Assembly: GCF_035918235.1 (NCBI RefSeq)
Contig: NZ_CP109485.1
Span: forward strand, 2,728,001-2,792,000
Reading direction: 5' to 3'
Length of the DNA: 64,000 nt
DNA from: Streptomyces sp. NBC_01445
GTDB taxonomy: Bacteria; Actinomycetota; Actinomycetes; Streptomycetales; Streptomycetaceae
In this document: positions 15,261 through 23,650 of the stretch, piece by piece
Layout of the letters: every line of letters starts with the position of its first letter
How positions within the stretch are numbered: position 1 is the stretch's first letter
Translations under genes and position numbers: made by a program
The notes under the pieces: generated by a model
Told to the model about the DNA's origin: nothing
Databases searched by the model: none
The model's input: the letters and a program-made list of their open reading frames with translations, nothing else

Positions 15261-18116
15261 GTGACGTACGCAGATCAGGAGTACGCGGCCGGCGACCAGG
15301 TGACCGCCTCGTTCGGCTCCCTGGGCATGCCGGTGGACTGCGCCGGCATGCGCAGCCTGAACCTCGAAGGACCGCAGGTCCTGTGGCTGGTCGTCCAGGG
15401 CGCGCTCGACCTGTTCGCGGTCGACGCGGCCGCCCAGGGCCACTGGCACTTCCTGGGACGCCTGGAGGCGGGCACCCTGCTGCTCGGCCCGGTCGAGGGA
15501 CCCCAGCACACGTTGGTGGGCCGCCCGTTGCAGGGCTGCCTGCTGCGCCGCATCGGCCTGCGCGAACTCCAGCGCCCCGACTACGGCGACGCCTCATGGT
15601 CGTACGACCAGCAGTACCTCAGCCAGTACGACACCCAGGACGCCGCCCTCAGCCTCCTCGAGCACGCCTTCGCCCTGGGTGTGGGCCGCAGCCAGCGCGT
15701 CCTGTTCGAGGCACCCCTCGACGGCCGGACGGTCGGCGACGACTCCGTGGGCGACGACGACATCCTGTGGCTGCCGATCCTGCCGGGCAGCGTGCAGTAC
15801 GGCGCGTCGTACAGCGCGGACACCGTGGGCGAGCTGCTCGTCGACGGCTCGATGTGGCAGCGCATGGTCAACCAGCAGTTCCGGCTCCTGTCTGCGCTCG
15901 ACCGGTGGATCGAACGCCTGGAGAGCGCGCACGAGACCCGCACGGCGGCGGGCATCAAGGCGGGCGAGACCGTCCGCGAGGAGGCCGACCGGACGCTCCT
16001 CGCGTCCATCGGCCGCCAGAGCAAGGGCAGTTCACGTCGCGGCTCCTCCTCCGGGAACAGTGACGACGCCACGTACGCGGCGTGCAAGCTGGTCGCGGGC
16101 GCGGCCGGGATCACGCTCGCGGCGCCCGAGCGCAGCGGCGCCGTCAGCGACCGCGTCGACCCGGTCGAGCAGGTCGCCGTCGCCTCACGGATCCGCACCC
16201 GTGCGGTCCGCCTCGACGGGCGCTGGTGGCGCGAGAACGCGGGCCCCCTGGTGGGGCACCGGGCGTCCGGCACCCCGGTCGCGCTGCTGTGGCGCCGCGG
16301 CGGGTACGAGGCCGTGCATCCGTCGAGCGGGCGGCGGACCCGGATCGACGAGGACAACGCGGCGGAGTTCGAGCAGCGGGCGGTCATGCTGTACCGGCCG
16401 CTGCCCGACCGGGCGCTGAGCCCGCTGCGGCTGCTGCGGTTCAGCGCGCGCGGCACGCGGGCCGACGTGCGCAATCTGCTGCTCGCCGGGCTCGTGACGG
16501 TCGCGATCGGAGCCCTGGTGCCGGTCGCCACGGGGCGGGTGCTCGGCGTGTACGTGCCGAACGCCGAGACGGATCTCATCGTCCAGGTCTCCCTCGCGGT
16601 CATGGTGACGAGCATCGTGTCGGCCGCGTTCATGCTGCTGCAGAATCTGACGATCCTGCGCATGGAGGGCCGGATCGAGAGCGCGCTCCAACCCGCCGTG
16701 TGGGACCGCCTGTTGAGGCTCCCGACGCGGTTCTTCGCGTCGCGGTCCACGGGTGAGCTGGCGAGCGCCGCCATGGGCATCAGCTCGATCCGCCGTCTCA
16801 TGTCCGGCGTGGGCCCGGTGGTGGTGCAGTCCGGCACGGTCGGCGCGATGAACCTCGTCCTGCTCCTCCTCTACAGCGTCCCCCTGGCGCTGACCGCGCT
16901 CGCCATGCTCGCGGTGATCGCGGGCGTGTTCCTCACCCTCGGGCTGTGGGAACTGCGCTGGCAGCGCCGCCTCGTCGTGCTCGGCAACAAGCTCAACAAC
17001 CAGGCGTTCCAGACGCTGCGCGGCCTTCCGAAGCTGCGGGTCGCGGGCGCGGAGAGCTTCGCGTACGCCTCGTGGGCCGGGGAGTTCGCGCGCAGCCGCG
17101 AGCTCCAGCGGCGCGCGGGCCGCATCAAGAACCTGACGACGGTCCTCAACGCGGTCTATCTGCCCCTGTGTTCGCTCGTGATGTTCATGCTGCTCGCGGG
17201 CCCCGCGCGGGGCACCCTCTCCGCGGGCGACTTCCTCACGTTCAGCACCGCGGTGACGATGCTGCTGTCTTCCGTCACGCAGCTCACGGGCGCCCTGATC
17301 TCGGCGGCGGCCGTCCTGCCGATGTTCGAGCAGATCAAGCCCGTCCTCGACGAGGCACCCGAGGTGCGGGCCGCCAGCACCCAGCCGGGCGAGCTGACCG
17401 GCGAGATCGAGGCGCGCGGCGTGTCCTTCCGCTACACGGACGACGGGCCGCTCGTCCTCGACGACGTGAACCTGTCCATCAGGCCGGGCGAGTTCGTCGC
17501 GGTCGTCGGTCCGAGCGGCTGCGGCAAGTCCACGCTCCTGCGCCTCCTCATCGGCTTCGACAAGCCGGTCTCGGGCGGTGTCCTGTACGACGGCCAGGAC
17601 CTCGGCGCGCTCGACCAGGCCGCCGTGCGCCGGCAGTGCGGCGTCGTCCTGCAGAACGCGCAGCCGCTGACCGGGTCGATCCTGGACTGCATCTGCGGCG
17701 CCGAGGTGTTCACGCAGGAGGAGGCGTGGGAGGCGGCGGCGATGGCGGGGCTCGCCGAGGACATCAAGCGGATGCCGATGGGCCTGCACACGATGATCGC
17801 CGGCGGCGGCGCCATCTCCGGCGGCCAGCGGCAACGCCTGATGATCGCGCAGGCGCTGATCCGCCGGCCGCGCATCCTGTTCTTCGACGAGGCCACGAGC
17901 GCGCTGGACAACGAGACCCAGCGCACGGTCATCGACAGCACCCGCGCCCTGAACGCCACGCGTGTCGTCATCGCCCACCGCCTGTCCACGGTGATGGACG
18001 CGGACCGGGTGATCGTCATGGCGGACGGCCGGGTCGTCCAGCAGGGACCGCCGGCCCAGCTGCTCGCGGACACGAACGGACGGCTGCACGAGCTGGTGCG
18101 GCGTCAGATGGCCTAG
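15261..18116 (+). CDS. Second ABC exporter with long N-terminal domain, NHLM type
   Basis: A 951-residue ABC half-transporter without C39 residues. About 400 N-terminal residues form a soluble region whose start (FGSLGMPVDCAGM...LVVQGALDLFAVDA) resembles a cyclic-nucleotide-binding-like beta-barrel. The rest is a six-TM domain (about 410-690) and an ATPase with GPSGCGKST (about 752), ISGGQRQRLMIAQAL and ILFFDEATSALD. This is the architecture of the second ABC protein of NHLM bacteriocin systems. GTG at 15261 lies one base after the previous stop and has no separate ribosome site, so it is probably coupled. It may form a heterodimer with the peptidase-ABC protein. Confidence 0.88.
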   Translation: MTYADQEYAAGDQVTASFGSLGMPVDCAGMRSLNLEGPQVLWLVVQGALDLFAVDAAAQGHWHFLGRLEAGTLLLGPVEGPQHTLVGRPLQGCLLRRIGLRELQRPDYGDASWSYDQQYLSQYDTQDAALSLLEHAFALGVGRSQRVLFEAPLDGRTVGDDSVGDDDILWLPILPGSVQYGASYSADTVGELLVDGSMWQRMVNQQFRLLSALDRWIERLESAHETRTAAGIKAGETVREEADRTLLASIGRQSKGSSRRGSSSGNSDDATYAACKLVAGAAGITLAAPERSGAVSDRVDPVEQVAVASRIRTRAVRLDGRWWRENAGPLVGHRASGTPVALLWRRGGYEAVHPSSGRRTRIDEDNAAEFEQRAVMLYRPLPDRALSPLRLLRFSARGTRADVRNLLLAGLVTVAIGALVPVATGRVLGVYVPNAETDLIVQVSLAVMVTSIVSAAFMLLQNLTILRMEGRIESALQPAVWDRLLRLPTRFFASRSTGELASAAMGISSIRRLMSGVGPVVVQSGTVGAMNLVLLLLYSVPLALTALAMLAVIAGVFLTLGLWELRWQRRLVVLGNKLNNQAFQTLRGLPKLRVAGAESFAYASWAGEFARSRELQRRAGRIKNLTTVLNAVYLPLCSLVMFMLLAGPARGTLSAGDFLTFSTAVTMLLSSVTQLTGALISAAAVLPMFEQIKPVLDEAPEVRAASTQPGELTGEIEARGVSFRYTDDGPLVLDDVNLSIRPGEFVAVVGPSGCGKSTLLRLLIGFDKPVSGGVLYDGQDLGALDQAAVRRQCGVVLQNAQPLTGSILDCICGAEVFTQEEAWEAAAMAGLAEDIKRMPMGLHTMIAGGGAISGGQRQRLMIAQALIRRPRILFFDEATSALDNETQRTVIDSTRALNATRVVIAHRLSTVMDADRVIVMADGRVVQQGPPAQLLADTNGRLHELVRRQMA

Positions 18117-18170
18117 GGCCTCCCGTTCGGATCAGGCTGGGCTCGCGGGGACGCGGCCCGTGCAAGGACA

Positions 18171-18238
18171 TTGACAGAACCCCTCAACCCTGTGAACCTT
18201 CGTGCTCGAAGTTGCTCGAAATGGCAATAGTTCAAGCA
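18171..18238 (+). promoter_or_regulatory. Promoter and operator-like half-sites upstream of GH31 gene
   Basis: A TTGACA hexamer lies at 18171-18176. TGCTCGAA occurs at 18203-18210 and 18213-18220 (10 bp apart, same helix face), and an inverted near-copy TTCAAGCA at 18231-18238. TTGC-N8-GCAA is nested within. This resembles sites for LacI-type sugar repressors in Streptomyces; no LacI gene is in the window. Confidence 0.45.
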
Positions 18239-18296
18239 CTGGCAAACATCGACCGGCCGGGCTCCATGGGTCACTCGGGTTGAGCGGAGATGCACC

Positions 18297-20993
18297 TTGC
18301 ACGGATTGCGAAGACTGCGGCAACGGCGGCTGAGACGGCAACGCCCGTCTCGCGGGGGCACCTTGGCGGTGATCGGCACGGCCGCACTCCTCGGCGCGAC
18401 CCTCCTCGGGGCCCCCGCCCAGCAGGCGAAGGCGGCGACTCCGGGCAGCGGGGTGCTCGACGACGCCCACAAGAGCGTGACGTGGCAGAGCCCGGTGTAC
18501 GCCGCGGGGACCGTGGGCGATCCCGGCAAGTGCCCGGCGGCCGCTGACGACCCCGACAACAAGGTGTGCGACCGCTTCGACCTCAAGGTGTCGGTCCCTG
18601 ACGGCTACTGGGACGACAACCCCGAGGGCGGTGTCCCCGTCTCGATCGAGTGGGCGAAGCAGCCCACCGACGACTTCGACATGTACGTCTTCGACGACGC
18701 GGGCAAGCAGGTCGCCGCCAGCGCGGGCACGGCCGACCCCGAGGCCACGGTGATCCCGAAGGCCGACGGCACGTACCACGTCGTGGTCGTCCCCTACGAC
18801 GTGCACGACAACTCCTTCGTCGGCAAGGCGTATCTGCCCGAGACGACCGACGCGGGCGACCTGACCTCCTTCACGGGCAAGGACGGCAGCTACAGCATCG
18901 GCGCCGGCGCCCTGAAGGCGAGGGCCGACTTCCTGGCAGGCGGTCAACTGCGGCTCCAGGCCGACCCGTCCGGCGCGTTCAGCGACCCGGCCGGTTCGCA
19001 GATCGTGCGCAAGCAGCCCACCCTCGACAAGCACACGTCGTCCTTCGACGCGGGCGCGTACTACGGCATCCGATCCGCCGGCGCCGTCCTGCGCGTCTAC
19101 AAGCAGCCCCTGCGCTTCGGCCTCTACAAGGCCGACAACAGGACGCGGATCTGGCAGGAGGACAAGCCCTTGCGCTGGTCCACCGGCGGCATGCGGCAGA
19201 GCCTGGAGCGCGGCAAGGACGAGCAGTTCTTCGGCGGCGGCGAGCAGAACGGCTCGTTCTCGCACCGCGACAGGACGGTCTACGTCGCGAACAACACCAA
19301 CTGGAACGAGGGTGGTTACAACAACTCGCAGCCGTTCTACCTCTCTTCGGCGGGTTACGGCGTCTACCGCAACACCTTCGCCCCCGGCGTCTACGACTTC
19401 GGCCCCTCGGTCCACACGGGCCAGCAGGAGCGCCGCCTCGACGCCTACTACTTCCTCGGTGACGCGAAGAAGGTGATCGGCGGCTACACCTCGCTGGTGG
19501 GCAAGCCGTTCATGCCGCCGGTGTACGGCCTCGAACCCGGCGACGCCGACTGCTATCTCCACAACGCCAACCAGGGCGAGCGCCACACCCTCGACTCCCT
19601 CAAGGTCGCCGACGGGTACGTCGACCACCAGATGCCGCTCGGCTGGATGCTGGTCAACGACGGCTACGGCTGCGGCTACGAGAACCTCGCCGAGACCGCG
19701 AAGGGCCTCCAGGAGCGGGGCGCCGAGATGGGGCTGTGGACCCAGGACGGCATCGACAAGCTCGCCGACCAGGTGAAGGCCGGGCAGCGTGTAGCGAAGC
19801 TCGACGTCGCCTGGATCGGCAACGGCTACGGCATGTCGCTGGACGCCTGCGACAAGGCGAAGGCCGGCATCGAGGACAACAGCGACGCGCGCGGCTTCGT
19901 CTGGATGCCCGTCTCGTGGGCGGGCGCGCAGCGCTGCGGCGTGCTCTGGAGCGGCGACCAGAAGCTGTCGTGGGACTTCGTGCGCTGGCAGATCCCGACG
20001 TACGCGGGCGCCACGATGTCGGGCATCGCGTACAACTCCGGCGACGTGGGCAGCATTTACAGCCACGACGCCAAGATGTACGCGCGTGACCTCCAGGCCA
20101 AGACGTTCCTGCCGGCCATCATGACGATGGACGGCTGGGCCACGGACATGACCACCGGCAAGAAGATCAACCAGCAGCCGTGGGTGGACGGCGAGCCCTA
20201 CACGTCCATCAACCGCAAGTACCTTCAGCTGCGCGAGCGCCTGCTGCCGTACCTGTACACGCTGTCCGCCGAGGCGGCGAAGACCGGCGTCGGCGGGGTG
20301 CGCCCGCTCTACCTGGAGTACCCGGACGACCCCGCGACGCTCGGCGCGAACGCCAAGTACGAGTACCTGGCGGGCGACGACTTCCTGGTCGCCCCGGTCT
20401 ACAAGGACTCGGACACCCGCGACGGCATATACCTGCCCAAGGGCACGTGGACGGACTACTGGACGGGCAAGACCTACAAGGGTCCGACCACGATCGACGG
20501 CTACCACGCACCCGTCGACACGCTCCCCCTCTTCGTCAAGTCCGGTGCGGTCGTGCCGATGTGGCCGAAGGGGACGACGTCGTACAAGTCCCGTGACGTC
20601 CATGAGCTGGACTGGGACGTGTATCCGCAGGGCCGGTCCTCCTACACGCTGTACGAGGACGACGGCGTAACGCGCGACTTCGCCAAGGGCGCGTCGGCGA
20701 CGCAGCGCGTCACGGTCGACCAGGGCAAGCACTCGACCGAGGTCAACGTCGGTGCGAGCAAGGGCAGTTACCAGAACAAGCCCGACGCCCGCGCGCACCG
20801 GTTCACCGTCCACGGCGAGAGCGCGCCGCGCCGGGTGTCGGCGGAGGGGCACGCGCTGCCCCGCGTCGGCTCGGCGGACGCGCTCGCGGCGGCCGGGTCG
20901 GGCTGGTACTACGACGCGGACACGGGGGTGACGACGGTGAAGACCGCGCGCCAGTCCCTGGACCGCGGCTTCACGGTGACGCTGCGGCGCTGA
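18297..20993 (+). CDS. Secreted GH31 alpha-glucosidase-type enzyme
   Basis: An 898-residue exported glycoside hydrolase family 31 enzyme. It has a long, very basic signal (RLRQRRLRRQR, then a hydrophobic core, AKA cleavage near residue 46). A PPC-like beta-domain of about 110 residues follows (SIEWAKQPTDDFDMYVFDD). The GH31 barrel then carries EQFFGGGEQNG, the nucleophile Asp in AKLDVAWIGNGYG (about 505), the acid/base Asp in LWSGDQ (about 550), and GDDFLVAPVY in the proximal beta-domain. It acts on alpha-linked gluco-oligosaccharides outside the cell; linkage specificity is not readable. TTG at 18297 with GGAG 7 nt upstream is the only start in this frame; the ATG at 18290 is out of frame. 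Confidence 0.88.
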   Translation: MHGLRRLRQRRLRRQRPSRGGTLAVIGTAALLGATLLGAPAQQAKAATPGSGVLDDAHKSVTWQSPVYAAGTVGDPGKCPAAADDPDNKVCDRFDLKVSVPDGYWDDNPEGGVPVSIEWAKQPTDDFDMYVFDDAGKQVAASAGTADPEATVIPKADGTYHVVVVPYDVHDNSFVGKAYLPETTDAGDLTSFTGKDGSYSIGAGALKARADFLAGGQLRLQADPSGAFSDPAGSQIVRKQPTLDKHTSSFDAGAYYGIRSAGAVLRVYKQPLRFGLYKADNRTRIWQEDKPLRWSTGGMRQSLERGKDEQFFGGGEQNGSFSHRDRTVYVANNTNWNEGGYNNSQPFYLSSAGYGVYRNTFAPGVYDFGPSVHTGQQERRLDAYYFLGDAKKVIGGYTSLVGKPFMPPVYGLEPGDADCYLHNANQGERHTLDSLKVADGYVDHQMPLGWMLVNDGYGCGYENLAETAKGLQERGAEMGLWTQDGIDKLADQVKAGQRVAKLDVAWIGNGYGMSLDACDKAKAGIEDNSDARGFVWMPVSWAGAQRCGVLWSGDQKLSWDFVRWQIPTYAGATMSGIAYNSGDVGSIYSHDAKMYARDLQAKTFLPAIMTMDGWATDMTTGKKINQQPWVDGEPYTSINRKYLQLRERLLPYLYTLSAEAAKTGVGGVRPLYLEYPDDPATLGANAKYEYLAGDDFLVAPVYKDSDTRDGIYLPKGTWTDYWTGKTYKGPTTIDGYHAPVDTLPLFVKSGAVVPMWPKGTTSYKSRDVHELDWDVYPQGRSSYTLYEDDGVTRDFAKGASATQRVTVDQGKHSTEVNVGASKGSYQNKPDARAHRFTVHGESAPRRVSAEGHALPRVGSADALAAAGSGWYYDADTGVTTVKTARQSLDRGFTVTLRR

Positions 20994-21198
20994 TCCGCAG
21001 GGCGGAGTGAGGCGGGGGCGGGTCCGGTGGTACGGGCCCGCCCCCTCTCCGTTTCCGCGGACTGCCGTATCGCGTGCGCAGGCCTCCGGACGCCGACCCC
21101 GACCCCGCGCCGCACCAGGCGGTTTGCTGGTGCGACGCGGGCTGCTCGTACGATGTCCGCGAGTACGTTCGGGCCAGCGCACGGAGGGAGGGGCGAGG

Positions 21199-21462
21199 GT
21201 GTCGGCTACAGCCGATTCGCGGCGTCGTGTCCGCGTTGCGCCCGGCCGGTTCCTCCCGCCGGAACCCCGTCCACCACGCCGACCAGCACGTCTTCGGCCC
21301 GATGATAGGTTCAAACGCGTGATATCGACGGGGCCACTGAGCCGTACGGCGCTGAGCGGAGTCACCTTGGTGGGTGAGCGCAGACGCGTCGCACTCGTGC
21401 TGCCGTCCCGCGAGCCGCTCGACGTCGGTGTGTACGGGCGTCTGCTCGGCACCTTCGCGTAA
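21199..21462 (+). CDS. Short ORF resembling the N-terminus of type VII secretion EccD
   Basis: An 87-residue reading frame from GTG at 21199, which follows a purine-rich ribosome site (GGAGGGAGGGG). Its second half, TGPLSRTALSGVTLVGERR followed by VALVLPSREPLDV, resembles the beginning of the ubiquitin-like domain of EccD, the integral membrane subunit of type VII secretion. The frame stops where the domain should continue, and no membrane part follows. Either it is a decayed remnant or a free-standing ubiquitin-like fragment. It lies 11 nt before a MinD-like ATPase gene of the kind that accompanies ESX loci, which supports the link. GTG at 21319 is an alternative start. Confidence 0.4.
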   Translation: MSATADSRRRVRVAPGRFLPPEPRPPRRPARLRPDDRFKRVISTGPLSRTALSGVTLVGERRRVALVLPSREPLDVGVYGRLLGTFA

Positions 21463-21473
21463 GGGCTCGGGGA

Positions 21474-23240
21474 ATGACGCAGAGCGACTGGCAGAACAAC
21501 GTACTGCGGGACCTGCTCAGGCAGACCCAGGCACAACTGGGCGGGGAGGGCGGCGAGATGACGGCGTCGGACATGTCGAGTTCCGAGGTAGCGGGGCGAG
21601 GCGCCGGGGCCGAGGGAGAGGCGGAGCCCTCAGTGGCACCTCCGCCCGCCCCCGGGCGCGCACCGCTTCCGCGCCGGCGCCCCAACACGTCTCCGTCACC
21701 GGACGCGGGGCCTGGCCCGTCGCCCTCACCGCCGCTCGACCCGGACGACGACGCTGCGGGTGAGCCGATCTCCCCCACGGCCACCCCGGCGCCGCGCCGG
21801 ACGGCGTCACTGGCGGCACGCCTCGCGGCGGGCCGGGCGGACCGACCGACTCCGCCGACCGACGCGGACGCGGTCCCGGTCCCGGCGGCCTCAACCGACG
21901 CGCCCGCCGACGCCCCGCCGCCCCCGAAGCCCTTGGCGCCAAAGTCCGAACCCGGCAGCACGGGCACGTCACCCATACCGAACGTGTCCATCGAGATCGA
22001 CAAGAAGGCCACCCCAACACCCGCGCCCCCGCCCCTGCCCGACATCACGGACGCCGTGCCCGTCCTGGTGGCAGCCACCCACTCCCCGGCCCCGGACGCC
22101 CCAACCCCCGTCCCCCAAGCCGACATCAGGGACGCCGCACCCACCCCCGACGCGCCTGCCCCACCCCCGAACCCCCCGGCCTCCCACCTCCCCTCCGCCC
22201 CGCCTCCCTCAGGACTCCCCGCCCCCTACACCCCCGCGCCCGCGCCGACCCCCCAGCCGCACGCGCCCGCACCTCACCCCCCAATCGCCCCCACCCCCCG
22301 CTCGCGGAACCCCCGGCTCCCCGCCTTCACCCCCGAGTCCGTCCCCACCGTCGACCCGCGGCTGGCCGGGGCGCTCGGGCGGGCTCAGCGCGGGGACACC
22401 GTGGCCAGGCGCACGGGACACTCGCTGCGCAGGCTCGCCTCGTCCGCCGCGCCGGGAGTGTCCGAAGAGACGCGTCTCGCGCGGGAGGTGCAGCAACCGG
22501 TGGCCAACGGCCGGGTGGTCGCCGTGACATCCATCCGCGGAGGCGTGGGCAAGACCACCGTGTCCGCCCTCCTCGCCCGCACCCTCAACCACTACCGGCA
22601 CGACCCGGTGCTCGCGCTGGAGGCGGACGCCGCACTCGGCACGCTGCCCGTGCGGCTGGGTGCCGAGTCGGTGCGCTGGTCGTGCCCCGACCTCGCGCAG
22701 ATCCTCAAACCGTCGATGCGACTCACCGACGTCACCGGCTATCTCGTGCCGGTCACCGACGGCGGCTGGCTGCTGCCGGCGAGCCAGGGCCGCGTCGGAG
22801 CCCCGCTGGACATACGTACGTACCGGACGGTGTCGCTCGCCCTGCGACGCTACTTCGCGGTGACGGTCGTGGACTGCGAGACGCTGCCGGGCGAGGTGGC
22901 GCGTACGGCGATGGACACGGCGCACGCGCGCGTGGTGGTCGCCCCGATGACGGCGGAGGGTGTGGGCGGCACGCGCGTGGTGCTCGACTGGCTGGCGCAG
23001 CTCCCGAAGGCGGCCCTGGCCAGTACCGTCGTCGCGCTCACGTCGAGCGCGCCCGACATGACGCTCGACCTGAAGGCGGCGACCGCACATCTGCGCGAGA
23101 CGGGTGTCGCGGTGGTGCACCTGCCGTACGACCGTCACCTGGCGGCGGGAGGCCCGATCCGGACGGCGCTCCTGTCGGAGGCGACACGCCGCGCGACCAC
23201 GGGTCTGGCGGCCGAGGCGGTGCAGCGGGCGGCGAGGTAG
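21474..23240 (+). CDS. Proline-rich MinD/ParA-like ATPase (EspI/ESX-associated type)
   Basis: A 588-residue protein with a short conserved N-terminus (TQSDWQNNVLRDLLRQTQAQ), a Pro/Ala-rich low-complexity linker of roughly 290 residues, and a C-terminal MinD/ParA-type ATPase. The deviant Walker A is AVTSIRGGVGKTTVSALLAR (about residue 355); ALEADAALGTLPVRL and VTVVDCETLPGEVARTAMD follow. The long Pro-rich region in front of a MinD domain is the layout of EspI-like proteins encoded at type VII secretion loci. No ESX core genes (FtsK-like EccC, WXG100 proteins) are in the window, so this looks like a displaced or residual part. Translation initiates at ATG 21474, 11 nt after the EccD-like ORF. 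Confidence 0.75.
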   Translation: MTQSDWQNNVLRDLLRQTQAQLGGEGGEMTASDMSSSEVAGRGAGAEGEAEPSVAPPPAPGRAPLPRRRPNTSPSPDAGPGPSPSPPLDPDDDAAGEPISPTATPAPRRTASLAARLAAGRADRPTPPTDADAVPVPAASTDAPADAPPPPKPLAPKSEPGSTGTSPIPNVSIEIDKKATPTPAPPPLPDITDAVPVLVAATHSPAPDAPTPVPQADIRDAAPTPDAPAPPPNPPASHLPSAPPPSGLPAPYTPAPAPTPQPHAPAPHPPIAPTPRSRNPRLPAFTPESVPTVDPRLAGALGRAQRGDTVARRTGHSLRRLASSAAPGVSEETRLAREVQQPVANGRVVAVTSIRGGVGKTTVSALLARTLNHYRHDPVLALEADAALGTLPVRLGAESVRWSCPDLAQILKPSMRLTDVTGYLVPVTDGGWLLPASQGRVGAPLDIRTYRTVSLALRRYFAVTVVDCETLPGEVARTAMDTAHARVVVAPMTAEGVGGTRVVLDWLAQLPKAALASTVVALTSSAPDMTLDLKAATAHLRETGVAVVHLPYDRHLAAGGPIRTALLSEATRRATTGLAAEAVQRAAR

Positions 23241-23298
23241 CGGCGGCGCACCGGTGGGCACACCCGCCCGGCCCGCTCATCCCCGGATACGAGCCGGC

Positions 23299-23460
23299 CT
23301 AGGTGATCAGGGCTATGAACAGGGCGACTGGAGGGACGACGAGACCTGCGGCCATCAGCCAGCCCGTCCTCTCCGTCGTCCTTTCGCCGACCTTGATGCA
23401 CAGCGGTGCCACCAGGGCGAGATAGAGGAACAGCGGCACGACGATGATGCCGAGACCCAT
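23299..23460 (-). CDS. 53-aa membrane protein
   Basis: A very small gene with a good ribosome site (AGGAG before ATG at 23460). The product has two hydrophobic segments, IIVVPLFLYLALVAPLCI (about 5-22) and GWLMAAGLVVPPVALFIALI (about 33-52), joined by a charged loop (KVGERTTERT). It should be an integral membrane hairpin with both ends on the same side. No family is recognised. It converges on the MinD-like gene and diverges from the acyl-CoA ligase gene at 23651, whose promoter would lie in the shared 190-bp gap. Confidence 0.6.
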   Translation of the reverse strand: MGLGIIVVPLFLYLALVAPLCIKVGERTTERTGWLMAAGLVVPPVALFIALIT

Positions 23461-23650
23461 GATGACTCCTCGAGTCCTTTCGGCGGGCGTCCGAGGCCGC
23501 TCGGCCGCTGCCGCAGTCCATCACATCGCACTCGCCGTAGATGTCGCTGCCCCGCCCCCGGAACGAAAGGCCCTAGGCACCCGCCCGCGCAGGGGAGTAG
23601 CTTGCGCTGCCAATGGTTTAGTCCTGAGCCGCCGCCACGGAAGAGGACCC

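Noticed and set aside
18132..21536. Very long minus-strand open frame (1134 codons) opposite the GH31 gene
   Set aside because: It is a GC-bias shadow: low-complexity Arg/Val/Gly-rich translation, no domain, no ribosome site, and the plus-strand GH31 frame is clearly real.
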